This document shows positions 31,907-40,729 of a stretch of 64,000 bases of DNA, piece by piece. The DNA comes from JADKIH01 sp031417395 (GTDB lineage: Bacteria > Bacteroidota > Bacteroidia > AKYH767-A > 2013-40CM-41-45). How positions within the stretch are numbered: position 1 is the first letter of the stretch; each line of letters starts with the position of its first letter. A model generated the notes under the pieces. That model did no database searches, was not told the origin of the DNA, and saw nothing but the letters and a program-made list of their open reading frames with translations. Made by a program: the position numbers and the translations under genes. The stretch is taken from contig JANOVM010000079.1 of assembly GCA_031417395.1 (NCBI GenBank), positions 1 through 64,000 on the forward strand. Direction: 5' to 3'.

Positions 31907-33715
31907 ATGAAAAACAAGCCTAATTCTAAGCAGGCAAAAAAACCTGTACTATTAAAAGAGAAATCAAACACTACATTTAATTATGCAGTCTTATTTGGAA
32001 TTCTGTTTATTGCTTTGTTGTCATACTTACCCGCATTAAACAATGGTTTTGTCTGGGACGATGATGATTATATTAAAAACAACCTTCTGATTCGCTCCAT
32101 CAATCTAAAGGATATATTTTCTACCAACCTGATGGGAAACTATCATCCCCTGACAGTTCTGGTATATGCAATACAATATAAATTTTTTGATATAAGTGAA
32201 AAGGGATACCATGCTTTCAATATATTTCTTCATTTGCTGAATGTATTACTGGTATTCTTTGCAGTCTTTCGTTTAAGTAATAAATCCATTGTCGCTTTAG
32301 TTGCAGCCTTATTGTTTGCCCTTCACCCTATGCATGTTGAATCTGTTGCTTGGGCATCAGAACTTAAAGATCTTCTCTATACATTTTTCTTTCTTGCTTC
32401 TTACATCTTTTATTTGAAGTTTCAGGAGGATCCGAAGAATAAGTATTATGCATTTGCAGTTTTTTTATTTCTGCTTTCTCTGCTTTCAAAAGCAATGGCA
32501 GCTTCACTGCCTTTGCTTTTAGTACTTACTGATTTTTTTAAGGGGCAAAAAATTACCGCCAAGTCGCTCTTGCAAAAGGTTCCATTCTTTTTGCTGTCAT
32601 TTATCTTTGGTATTGTAGCAGTACAGGCTCAGAAATCATCCGGCGCCGTTGATACGGCTACTTTCGATATAGGTCAACGTATTATTTTCGCCAGCTATGG
32701 TTTCATTACATACCTGGTTAAACTTGCTTTGCCGCTGCAACTTTGTTCCTATTACGCTTACCCGATTTCAAGCAAAGGAACAATTCCTCCTTATTATTAT
32801 GGGTATCTTTTTTTAGTAATAGCATTGGCTATAGGAGCATTTTATTCCCTTCGTAAAACAAAAAAAATATTTTTTAGCATAGGATTCTTTACCGTTACCG
32901 TCTTACTGGTATTGCAGCTTTTACCTGTTGGATGGGCTATTATGGCCGACCGTTACAGCTACATTCCTTCCATTGGAATATTTTACCTTGTCGGTGAAGG
33001 AATTTATTGGTTATGGAATAAAAAAAGTTCAGGATATACTTATAAAGGACTTGTAGTTCTTGTTTTAATATCGACAACTATTTTTTATTCGGTAAAAACA
33101 TCAGCCCGGTGTGCGGTATGGAAGGATGGCTTTGTATTGTGGAACGACGTTATTAATCAATACCAGACAATTCCTCAGGCTTACATTAACCGCGGTATTA
33201 TTTATATGAATAATAATAAAACAGCCGAAGCTTTGGCCGATTACAATAAAGCCATCAGTCTGGAACCCGACTTTTCAAAAGGATATAGCAACAGAGCTAT
33301 CGTTTATACCAATGAAAATAAATTTGATCTTGCTATTAAGGACTATGAAAAAGCTATAAAACTGGATCCCAAAAATGCCATCGCTTTTAATAACAGAGGA
33401 ATTTTATATAAGAAAAATAATTTGTTTAAGGAAGCCACAGAAAATTTCAACGAAGCGATAAAGCTGAAACCTACCTACGTTGATGCTTTTCATAACCGTG
33501 GTGTTTCTCTTTATAATCTGGGCCGTTACGATGAAGCGCTTAGTGATTTCAATACGGCGCTGAAATTTAAACCCAATGTTGGCAGATCAATCTTTTTCCG
33601 AGGGCTTGTCGAAAATGCAATGGGGAATAAGGATGTGGCTTGCCGGGATTTGCAGACTGCAGTAACCCTGGGGTATCCGCAGGCGGCTGAGCAATATAAT
33701 AAGTTGTGTAAGTAG
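31907..33715 (+). CDS. TMTC-like polytopic membrane protein with C-terminal TPRs
   Basis: 602 residues. Ten or so membrane segments in residues about 25-400. The first extramembrane loop has W-D-D-D-D-Y (Asp51-54), followed by N-Y-H-P-L and H-P-M-H-V-E-S-V-A-W, the pattern of TMTC-type O-mannosyltransferase-like (GT-C) proteins. Residues about 420-600 are four to five TPR repeats (A-Y-I-N-R-G-I-I-Y; A-L-A-D-Y-N-K-A-I-S-L-E-P). GT-C enzymes use lipid-linked sugars and the acidic first loop. A glycosyltransferase role acting on exported proteins is plausible but inferred. It stands between two surface loci with its own intergenic regions. Confidence 0.8.
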   Translation: MKNKPNSKQAKKPVLLKEKSNTTFNYAVLFGILFIALLSYLPALNNGFVWDDDDYIKNNLLIRSINLKDIFSTNLMGNYHPLTVLVYAIQYKFFDISEKGYHAFNIFLHLLNVLLVFFAVFRLSNKSIVALVAALLFALHPMHVESVAWASELKDLLYTFFFLASYIFYLKFQEDPKNKYYAFAVFLFLLSLLSKAMAASLPLLLVLTDFFKGQKITAKSLLQKVPFFLLSFIFGIVAVQAQKSSGAVDTATFDIGQRIIFASYGFITYLVKLALPLQLCSYYAYPISSKGTIPPYYYGYLFLVIALAIGAFYSLRKTKKIFFSIGFFTVTVLLVLQLLPVGWAIMADRYSYIPSIGIFYLVGEGIYWLWNKKSSGYTYKGLVVLVLISTTIFYSVKTSARCAVWKDGFVLWNDVINQYQTIPQAYINRGIIYMNNNKTAEALADYNKAISLEPDFSKGYSNRAIVYTNENKFDLAIKDYEKAIKLDPKNAIAFNNRGILYKKNNLFKEATENFNEAIKLKPTYVDAFHNRGVSLYNLGRYDEALSDFNTALKFKPNVGRSIFFRGLVENAMGNKDVACRDLQTAVTLGYPQAAEQYNKLCK

Positions 33716-33846
33716 CTCATCTTGCTTTTCGAAATTGATAACTTCTTCGATTCAGTATGAATTGAGAATTCTGAAATCTTCTTACAACTCAAAAAGATTG
33801 GAAATGATTTGCTGCTTTTTGTTCTTAATTCTTAATATCAAATGAA

Positions 33847-34269
33847 TTGATAAATAATTTGGAAATCGCTGACGTGAACAATAATAATTTATACGAACCC
33901 GCTTCATGCAATCTTGGCAATGAGGAAATAGAAAGCAGGAAGCGAAAAGGGATAGCAGGCCTGATAATTACTTTTTCATTGGCGTTTTGTCTACACGTAT
34001 TGCATTATCCCAATGAATTAAGGCTAGTTATTTTTTTTCCTCTCTTTTATTCCATTATATGTCTTTACCAGGCCAGGAAAAAATTCTGTGTCTTTTTTGG
34101 AATGAAAGGCATTTTTAATTTTGACAAAATTGGAAAATCGACGGCAGTAGGGAAGGAAGAATTTATAAAATTGGACAGGAAGTTAGCCATGCAAATGACT
34201 CTTACTTGTTTTCTTTTAGCTTTGGCAATTACTGTAATTTATTTTTTACTGCCCTTTAACTTAGCGTAA
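33847..34269 (+). CDS. Small membrane protein of unknown function
   Basis: 140 residues from a TTG start at 33847; no in-frame ATG is upstream, since the ATG at 33842 is in another frame and stops at once. A further in-frame TTG lies four codons on, so the start is uncertain. The core C-N-L-G-N-E-E-I-E-S-R-K-R-K-G is followed by two hydrophobic segments (about 37-55 and 60-78). A conserved-looking Q-A-R-K-K-F-C-V-F-F-G and G-I-F-N-F come next, then a third membrane segment near the C-terminus. This pattern recurs in uncharacterised Bacteroidetes membrane proteins. No function can be given. Confidence 0.7.
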   Translation: MINNLEIADVNNNNLYEPASCNLGNEEIESRKRKGIAGLIITFSLAFCLHVLHYPNELRLVIFFPLFYSIICLYQARKKFCVFFGMKGIFNFDKIGKSTAVGKEEFIKLDRKLAMQMTLTCFLLALAITVIYFLLPFNLA

Positions 34270-34282
34270 GACGTATAAAAAA

Positions 34283-35260
34283 TTATTTATGGGTTGAAAA
34301 GCCGTTAACCTTTTGCGGGTCACCCATTTTTCCGGAGTTATAATCCGTAATGCACTTCCTGATTTCTTCTTCCGTATTCATTACAAAAGGTCCGTAAGCA
34401 TATACAACTTCGTTTAGCGGTTTGCCGCCTTGTACTAAAAACTCTGCTCCTTCTTTGCTGTAAATGTTTAGCAGGCTTTCTCCTCGATCATACAAAGCAA
34501 CCTGGTGTGGTACTAACTCCTTTCTTCCTTCCAATTCCAGTTTGCCATTTATTAAATAGATGAAAGCATTGTGAGTAGGATCTGTCGGTATTTCCATTTT
34601 ACAATTTTCTTTCAACTTAACATGAAAGTAAAAAGCAGGAGAGATCATTTCAATGGATGATTTAGCGCCAAACAATTCACCCAGTACTATTTTGGCAGAA
34701 TACTCTTTAGTTTCAAGAGTCCCCATCTTATTTTCTCTGAATACACTGGTAGAAGGATCAATAAATTTATACTTAGCGGGCATATTCAACCAAATCTGGA
34801 AGCCATGGTACAGACCTCCGTCATCGTATAATTTTTGTCCGGTTTCTTCCATGTGAATGGCACCTTTGCCTGAAGTAAACATCATAAAATCACCTTTACC
34901 GATTTGAAAATCATAATTGAGACTGTCTTTATGATGGCCGGTACCATTTAAAAAATAGGTAGTGGGAATAATGCCTGCATGTGGATGAGCATCTACTCTT
35001 AATGGCTTACTTCCCGGTGTAAGGTTAACGGGACCAAATTCATCAAAAAATACATAAGGCGAAACGTAGTCGGTATTATCGCCTGCAAAAGCACGAAGCA
35101 CAGGAAGAGTACCAACCATTGTTTTCTTCGTATCCAAAATTTGAAAAACCTTCCTTTCAGATTTACTCTCAAACATACCGGAACTGCCTTTCAACAAATC
35201 CGGTATGGCAAGGGAGGCGCCTATAATCGCCGATCCACGAATAAATTCCCTGCGTTTCAT
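34283..35260 (-). CDS. Tat-exported pirin-family protein
   Basis: 325 residues from the ATG at 35260 (M-K-R-R-E-F-I-R-G-S), which starts a twin-arginine signal. The in-frame ATG at 35278 gives only six more residues. The N-terminal cupin of the pirin family has the metal motif H-P-H-A-G and the second motif I-H-M-E-E, which supply His, His, His and Glu ligands. F-F-D-E-F-G-P and Y-H-G-F-Q-I-W-L-N-M-P are also typical. Most pirins are cytoplasmic, some with quercetinase activity. A Tat signal puts this one in the periplasm, folded with its metal, which is unusual. It is convergent with the previous gene (14 bases). Confidence 0.88.
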   Translation of the reverse strand: MKRREFIRGSAIIGASLAIPDLLKGSSGMFESKSERKVFQILDTKKTMVGTLPVLRAFAGDNTDYVSPYVFFDEFGPVNLTPGSKPLRVDAHPHAGIIPTTYFLNGTGHHKDSLNYDFQIGKGDFMMFTSGKGAIHMEETGQKLYDDGGLYHGFQIWLNMPAKYKFIDPSTSVFRENKMGTLETKEYSAKIVLGELFGAKSSIEMISPAFYFHVKLKENCKMEIPTDPTHNAFIYLINGKLELEGRKELVPHQVALYDRGESLLNIYSKEGAEFLVQGGKPLNEVVYAYGPFVMNTEEEIRKCITDYNSGKMGDPQKVNGFSTHK

Positions 35261-35297
35261 ATTTATTTGTTTATACAATTATAAGAAAAATTTAAAT

Positions 35298-38120
35298 TTA
35301 ATTAAAGTACTTTTTAGTTAAAGTGTCTATATCAGCATTCTCCGTTTTAATTTTATTAAATATTTTGTCCTTTTTAAGTTGTTCCAATGTTACTGCTTTT
35401 GATTCAAAGGCATCTTTAAAGTAAATTTTTGAGCTTTCTATTTGCTTGCTTAAATAGTAATATTCCGCTTTCAAAAAAATAAAGTACTTATCGTCAGGAT
35501 ACATTTTTATTCCATAGCTGATGTATTTATCTGCTTCATCCAAATTCCTGTTTTCATACAGACAACAATAGGAGTATTTTTTGCATACGTCAGGGTTTTT
35601 ATTGATAAACTTAGTATCCATGGATATTATTGATCGAAAAGTAGCATACGCTTCCGTGTATTCATCCAACAGGAATTCACAATCAGCTTTTTCCGAATAA
35701 GCAAAAATATAGAATGGCTGTAAAAGAATTTCATTGGTAAAATAACGGATTGCTTCTAAATAGTTTTCTGCAGCTTTTTGACACATTCCGAATTCGTAAT
35801 TGATAAAAGGATAATCCTTGTTTTTTTGTAGTACTCTTTGAAAATCTTTGCTTGCATCTTTACAATTACCGGACATCCTGAGAGTCTTGCCTCTGTTAAA
35901 ATAAGCAGAATCGCTCTCGCTTATGCTTAATAGTTTATCGTACAACGGTAAAGCATCGGTTGTATTATTATTATCAGAATATAATTTTGCAAGTTTATAA
36001 AGTACAGAAGTGTTTTTATTATTATTCTCAAGGGACAATTTATATTCATCTTCAGCCCTTTTGTCATTTTTCTGGCTTCTGAACGCATCCGCTCTTCCTT
36101 CATATGCCCGGGCTTTGTTAATTAGGCCTGAGCCTGCATCGCTTATTACAATATCAAAATCAGCAATGGAGCTCTCGTATTGCTGATCTAAATACTTTGC
36201 TTTCCCTCTGAGCAGGTAATATTCATTATCGCCTGAAAAGTATTTTATTGCACTATCAAGCGATGAGATAACATTCTTATAGTCACTATTTAATTCCAGG
36301 TTTAATTTAGCAAAATTGTACCATGATTCGTATTTCTCATAATTAAGATTGGCGGAAATACGAAATGCTTTTAGGGCTTTTTGAGGAGAATTTAATTTTA
36401 ATTGATCCAGTCCGTAATTAAAATAGTTCTCAGAAAGCGTATCCATTTCCAATTTATAAATATAGGATAACCCGAGGTTCTTCGCTGTTTGCAAAAAGTA
36501 AAAGGCGGAATCCATATTTTCAGTATCGAAGTAATTTTTATAAAGTGTATAATACAAATCAGGATTCCTGCTTTTATAAAATACGGCAAGCCGGAAATCC
36601 TTCTGCGCATTTCCCTGGCTCTCGTACGACTGTTTACATAGTCCTCTTCTGTAATAATATTCAGGATTCTTTTTATTGAGGCGAATAGCTTTAGAATAAT
36701 TTGAAAGTGCATCTTTGTAATTATTCATGAGTCTGTAAGAATCACCTATCCAGCCGAAAATAGTATCGTTCGTCGGCATATCCTTTAAGAGAAGATCAAG
36801 ATCCACGAGGGCATTGGCAGGCTTATGCAATTTTATTAAAACCTGAACTCTTAGTTTCAGCGCAGCGGTAAACAATGGAACCATTTCCAATGTCTTATTG
36901 AGATCCGCTAGTGCAAAATCGTACTGACTTCGATTGTAAAAATAGCAAGCCCGTAAATAATATAAATATTCATTTGTTGAATCAGCTGTGCCCAGCATGT
37001 AGTTTACTCTTTCTCTGAATAGTTTTTCATCGGTATTAAAATAATTTTGCAATTCTTTTGAAACAATTATTTTATGAGTTAATTCAGTATGCAGGCTTAA
37101 TATACCCTGATTGGCCGGCTGCAGAATTAAAATGCTGTCCAGTATGGCTTTCGCACGGTATAAATCTTCTCTCAGTATTGCATATTTATAAAGGTTTAAG
37201 GTAGATTCGATATCAACTTCCTTTTTCTTTTCAGTATTAAGCTTAAGTACGGAACAATTCTGAATTCGTTTTTCAATATAATCATATGCCTTTAGCGTAT
37301 TCAGTAATTTCCGGTACTTTTCAAGAGCTTTGTCGTAAAACGAGCTAAGATAATAGTTGTCCGCAAAGATCAGATCCCCGTTTAAAGAAGCGATAAGTGA
37401 ATCCGATATTTTATTTATTTCGGGGTTGTTTTTATAATAACTAAAATAAATTTTCAGGGAATCGGAAATTATTCCCCTTTCATATTTTTGTTTGTTTATT
37501 TGCTCGTTTATGGAATTTATAAAATTTTCTTTGTCAAACCAGTTAAAGCTGATCTGGTATATTTTGAGGTCCCAGCTATTGTCGGACTTTTTATTGCAAA
37601 TAATTTCGGCTTTTCTTTTTGTTACAGGCCATTCATTGCTGTCGGCTGTATTAAAAGAGGAATTAAAATAAACGGTTGCAAATAATTTGGAGTTGATATA
37701 ATATATTGTATCGCATATGACGGAAGAAAAGACACTGACATTTTTTTCGGCATTCTTGAAAACGGCACTATAATCAAATAGGTACTGGTAGATTGGCTTG
37801 TCAAGTGATTTATTTATACTGTCTAAATAATTTGATTTCTTTAGATCGTCTTCAATGCGGATGTCTTCGTTTTGGAAGATTTGTTTTGACCCGCCTGCCG
37901 TATCGTATGAGGTTTGAATATTCTGTATGACATCCGTCTCAACCGAGTAATTGGAAATGCCATTTAAGACATATTGAAACTGAATAATTAATTCTTCTGA
38001 ACCATTGATGATTTCTGCGGAATCATTTCTTGAAAGAAGGGTTTGCCCTTTTATAGATGCAGGATTAAAAACAAAAAATAAAAGAAGGGAAATAATAAAA
38101 TGATTCCCGCATATTTTCAT
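35298..38120 (-). CDS. Large exported TPR protein of a divergent surface locus
   Basis: 940 residues with a signal peptide (about 1-26, ending I-K-G-Q). Residues about 30-230 form an unrecognised domain with L-I-I-Q-F-Q-Y-V-L-N, possibly an NTF2-like fold. From about residue 240 to the end there are many tetratricopeptide repeats (for example Y-N-K-A/S-K-A-I-R-L-N-K-K-N-P-E-Y-Y-Y-R-R-G), with acidic and Tyr-rich helices. TPRs are protein-interaction modules. Its start overlaps the preceding gene by 4 bases (ATGA), so translation is coupled. It is the third gene of a minus-strand operon starting at 40565. Function unknown; a scaffold for the neighbouring exported proteins is an inference. Confidence 0.85.
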   Translation of the reverse strand: MKICGNHFIISLLLFFVFNPASIKGQTLLSRNDSAEIINGSEELIIQFQYVLNGISNYSVETDVIQNIQTSYDTAGGSKQIFQNEDIRIEDDLKKSNYLDSINKSLDKPIYQYLFDYSAVFKNAEKNVSVFSSVICDTIYYINSKLFATVYFNSSFNTADSNEWPVTKRKAEIICNKKSDNSWDLKIYQISFNWFDKENFINSINEQINKQKYERGIISDSLKIYFSYYKNNPEINKISDSLIASLNGDLIFADNYYLSSFYDKALEKYRKLLNTLKAYDYIEKRIQNCSVLKLNTEKKKEVDIESTLNLYKYAILREDLYRAKAILDSILILQPANQGILSLHTELTHKIIVSKELQNYFNTDEKLFRERVNYMLGTADSTNEYLYYLRACYFYNRSQYDFALADLNKTLEMVPLFTAALKLRVQVLIKLHKPANALVDLDLLLKDMPTNDTIFGWIGDSYRLMNNYKDALSNYSKAIRLNKKNPEYYYRRGLCKQSYESQGNAQKDFRLAVFYKSRNPDLYYTLYKNYFDTENMDSAFYFLQTAKNLGLSYIYKLEMDTLSENYFNYGLDQLKLNSPQKALKAFRISANLNYEKYESWYNFAKLNLELNSDYKNVISSLDSAIKYFSGDNEYYLLRGKAKYLDQQYESSIADFDIVISDAGSGLINKARAYEGRADAFRSQKNDKRAEDEYKLSLENNNKNTSVLYKLAKLYSDNNNTTDALPLYDKLLSISESDSAYFNRGKTLRMSGNCKDASKDFQRVLQKNKDYPFINYEFGMCQKAAENYLEAIRYFTNEILLQPFYIFAYSEKADCEFLLDEYTEAYATFRSIISMDTKFINKNPDVCKKYSYCCLYENRNLDEADKYISYGIKMYPDDKYFIFLKAEYYYLSKQIESSKIYFKDAFESKAVTLEQLKKDKIFNKIKTENADIDTLTKKYFN

Positions 38121-38959
38121 TGTACACCAAGATTTTTATATAAAAAATAATCCTTGTCTTCTTCAGGCATTTCAATTAAGCGGGAAATAAGCCAGCCGGA
38201 ATAATTTGATTTACTGTACTTATAGTTTACTTCAATTATCCAGTCGTTTATTTGAAAGAAGTAATAAGAAACAGAATTAACCTGAATAAATTTGAGGCTT
38301 TCATTTTGCAAAGCATCCATAAACAGGGTAAGATTGCTGGGTTTAAAATTGGAATAGAAATAACTTACAATATTTTTTTTGTCAACCAGAATTTTATCGA
38401 GTGCAAGAAAATCAGTTCCATGACTGGAAGGGCTTATAAACTTTGTGGAATCAATTTTTTCAGGGAAAGTCAATCTTTCTGATTTCATGCCGCAAATGAC
38501 CCATCTGCAGGCTTTAGTTTTTTCATCGTCTATCTGTATTTCAAGAACAAGTTTAATATTAACCGGCTTCCCGTTCAATAGAAATGCACAATCCAAATTG
38601 GCATACCAGTTTTTGGCATAAAAGGACAGATAGGAAGGTTGTTTGGCATTTGTTACTAATGCAAGAAAATTTTTTAGTGTATCAAGCGATTTTTTTTTCA
38701 TTCCTTCCCGATAAAAAAGAGTTTTAATGAGGTCGGTCCGGTTCAGTTTGGCATTTGGATAATTCTTACTATAGTATTTAATAAAGGAACTTTGAGGAGA
38801 AAAATTAAATCGATCAATAAAATCTTCGATTTGTTTCACTTCAAAATAATATTTTTCGTCTGTAGCCCCATTTATAGACTGACCTTGAGAAGCAAATGGC
38901 TTTAAGAATTGGCAAAAGAAGAATAAAATATAGGCAATGCGTTTTATAGACGTAATCAT
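38117..38959 (-). CDS. Exported protein of unknown function, second gene of the locus
   Basis: 280 residues with a signal peptide ending near residue 26 (F-A-S-Q-G-Q). There is a Y-F-E-V-K-Q-I-E-D-F-I-D-R-F-N-F start, then an alpha+beta region with C-A-F-L-L-N-G-K-P-V-N-I-K-L-V-L-E-I-Q and a W-V-I-C-G-M-K strand. I recognise no family. The arrangement of one long helix, strands and W-x-I-x-G recalls NTF2-like domains also suggested in the neighbours at 35298, 39003 and 46150. The stop overlaps the start of the TPR gene by 4 bases, so they are coupled; the preceding gene lies 43 bases upstream. Confidence 0.8.
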   Translation of the reverse strand: MITSIKRIAYILFFFCQFLKPFASQGQSINGATDEKYYFEVKQIEDFIDRFNFSPQSSFIKYYSKNYPNAKLNRTDLIKTLFYREGMKKKSLDTLKNFLALVTNAKQPSYLSFYAKNWYANLDCAFLLNGKPVNIKLVLEIQIDDEKTKACRWVICGMKSERLTFPEKIDSTKFISPSSHGTDFLALDKILVDKKNIVSYFYSNFKPSNLTLFMDALQNESLKFIQVNSVSYYFFQINDWIIEVNYKYSKSNYSGWLISRLIEMPEEDKDYFLYKNLGVQ

Positions 38960-39002
38960 TGTTTATTTATAAATAAAGATTTAAGGCAATTACCGTCAAG
39001 TA

Positions 39003-40565
39003 TTATTTCATTCTTTCTGTTTGAGATACTCGAATATCTCCCAAAAGAATTTCCCAGTAATTCTTACTGACCCCTTGCTCAATCATCGAGTAAGGTCTGA
39101 TAATAACATCGATGTTTTTATGTGTTAAATCTCCATAAGCTACATTATTATCATTAAACCCTTTGAACGTTTGCTGAAAAGAAACAGTAGCTGAATAATT
39201 GCCGTCAGGCCCCAGTTTAAAATTGTCTACAAGAAAAATTTCTGTCCAGGTTATTTCAACTTTTTGATACGGTAACCGGGAAAGGTTCACAAGATAATCT
39301 CTTACTTTTGATTTTCTTATTGTTGTGGAATTTATGGAAGAAACACCGACAATGGCATCCTTACCGTCGTTGAGAAATAATTTAAGACATTGTTCAATGG
39401 TTTTATTGGTCATGGAAATAGAAGAACTTTTATCGGTAAGACGCTGCAGGTATTCCTGTAGTTGATCCACTTTTTGTTTTACCTTCTTTTCATAGTCTTC
39501 TTTTGGAAATGGCACAGGTGGGGTTAGAGGTATTTGAGCTATTTGTGGCGAAGTTTGAACATCATTTCCTGATGCAGGATTCATAGAATTTTCTTTTGAA
39601 CCTTTCTCTTCAATACTTTCTTTTCCGGTAGTAGTTGTTTCTGTTGTTTTTTGAACTGCACTCTTCTCTAAATTATTCTGTTCAGCACCAATTACATTTT
39701 CTTGAGCAACACCTTTGATTTGTTGCGTTGTTCCGGCAATCTTATCCTTACTCTCAGAAACTGAATTTGCAGCTTGATCTTTTGCTGTTTGATTTTTATT
39801 TACTGCTTCACCCGAAGTAATATCTTGTTTGTCCGAAACGTCAATGGAAACGCCGGATGATTTATCAATATTTGTGTTTTTATCGGAAATCTGATTTTTA
39901 TCGGTGGGTTTAGCACCTGCAGGCAAAGGATTTGAATTTACAACACTTGGAATGCTTTGAATTTCTTTTTGACCTTCAGGGATAACGGCCAGATTTTGAT
40001 TTTCGGTTGAAACCGATTTTTTTGCATTTGATTGAGCAGCAGCATCAAAGCCCGGCAGTAAACGCGTAACTACTTCATCTTGTTTTGGTCCGCTTAAATA
40101 ATTAATTTCAACATCTTCCAGAATAACATCCGATACGTCAATTACTCTGCATTGAACACAAAAGTTCTTGTCAGCGTTGAATTGCAATTGAGCATTTGCA
40201 TTAGTGCCAAAACCGCGTTTAACAAATTCGTTCTTTTCAAAAACAATATCCGCTTCAATGGATGCAGGTCGCCCCTCCAAAGAAATAAATATTACATTAA
40301 AATGTACAGATATTTTTTCTGCAATACTTTCCTTTTTTTTTATTTCAAGGGTAATTTCCTGAGCATTTTGATTTTCCCTAATCTGTTTGCAGTAGCCGAA
40401 GTCAATAAACTCCTTTAGGTTTCCTAATTGATTTGAAAGTGAATAAAATTGAGAGCGGTCATCTTTACAATTCTGCCCAAATATTAAAAACGGACAGGAT
40501 AATAAAAGGCAAAAAGCAAAAAATAATCTAGCCGAAAAAGTTCCCTTAAGACGTTCCTTAAACAT
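39003..40565 (-). CDS. Exported two-domain protein with a low-complexity linker, first gene of the locus
   Basis: 520 residues. Signal peptide about 1-30 (ends L-I-F-G-Q). Residues about 32-165 form a beta-rich N-terminal domain with four Cys. Residues about 170-350 are a disordered Ser/Thr/Lys/Gln/Asn-rich linker. The C-terminal domain (about 360-520) has Y-E-K-K-V-K-Q-K-V-D-Q-L-Q-E-Y-L-Q, then I-E-Q-C-L-K-L-F-L-N and V-E-I-T-W-T-E-I-F-L-V-D. It ends Y-W-E-I-L-L-G-D-I-R-V. The ending strand pattern resembles an NTF2-like fold, also glimpsed in the gene at 46150. Not a family I can name. It is the first gene of the minus-strand operon, divergent from the giant adhesin 164 bases away. Confidence 0.8.
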   Translation of the reverse strand: MFKERLKGTFSARLFFAFCLLLSCPFLIFGQNCKDDRSQFYSLSNQLGNLKEFIDFGYCKQIRENQNAQEITLEIKKKESIAEKISVHFNVIFISLEGRPASIEADIVFEKNEFVKRGFGTNANAQLQFNADKNFCVQCRVIDVSDVILEDVEINYLSGPKQDEVVTRLLPGFDAAAQSNAKKSVSTENQNLAVIPEGQKEIQSIPSVVNSNPLPAGAKPTDKNQISDKNTNIDKSSGVSIDVSDKQDITSGEAVNKNQTAKDQAANSVSESKDKIAGTTQQIKGVAQENVIGAEQNNLEKSAVQKTTETTTTGKESIEEKGSKENSMNPASGNDVQTSPQIAQIPLTPPVPFPKEDYEKKVKQKVDQLQEYLQRLTDKSSSISMTNKTIEQCLKLFLNDGKDAIVGVSSINSTTIRKSKVRDYLVNLSRLPYQKVEITWTEIFLVDNFKLGPDGNYSATVSFQQTFKGFNDNNVAYGDLTHKNIDVIIRPYSMIEQGVSKNYWEILLGDIRVSQTERMK

Positions 40566-40591
40566 TCTGATTTTTCATTTTATGTTCGAAC

Positions 40592-40599
40592 CAAATGTA
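40592..40599 (-). promoter_or_regulatory. Candidate -7 box for the minus-strand operon
   Basis: On the minus strand TACATTTG fits TAnnTTTG and ends 27 bases before the ATG at 40565. The -33 position is only T-rich, so the box is supported by the -7 alone. Confidence 0.45.
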
Positions 40600-40675
40600 A
40601 GATTTATTACTATAGAAAAAAATTAATTTTCTTCGTTTTTGATCAAAATACCTAATTTTCATACGTATGAAATAC

Positions 40676-40706
40676 TTTGCTGATGTGAAATATTTTCATA
40701 AGTTTG
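40676..40706 (+). promoter_or_regulatory. Strong Bacteroidetes-type promoter for the giant T9SS adhesin
   Basis: TTTG (40676-40679), a 19-base spacer, then TAAGTTTG (40699-40706), a full match to TTTG-N19-TAnnTTTG. Transcription should start near 40713. This rules out the ATG at 40667 and fixes translation at the ATG at 40730, with a leader of about 17 bases. Confidence 0.7.
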
Positions 40707-40729
40707 GTAACATTAAATTAGTCATTGTC

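Noticed and set aside
40667..40729. Upstream ATG of the second adhesin
   Set aside because: It lies before and inside the promoter elements at 40676-40706, and the signal peptide starts at 40730.
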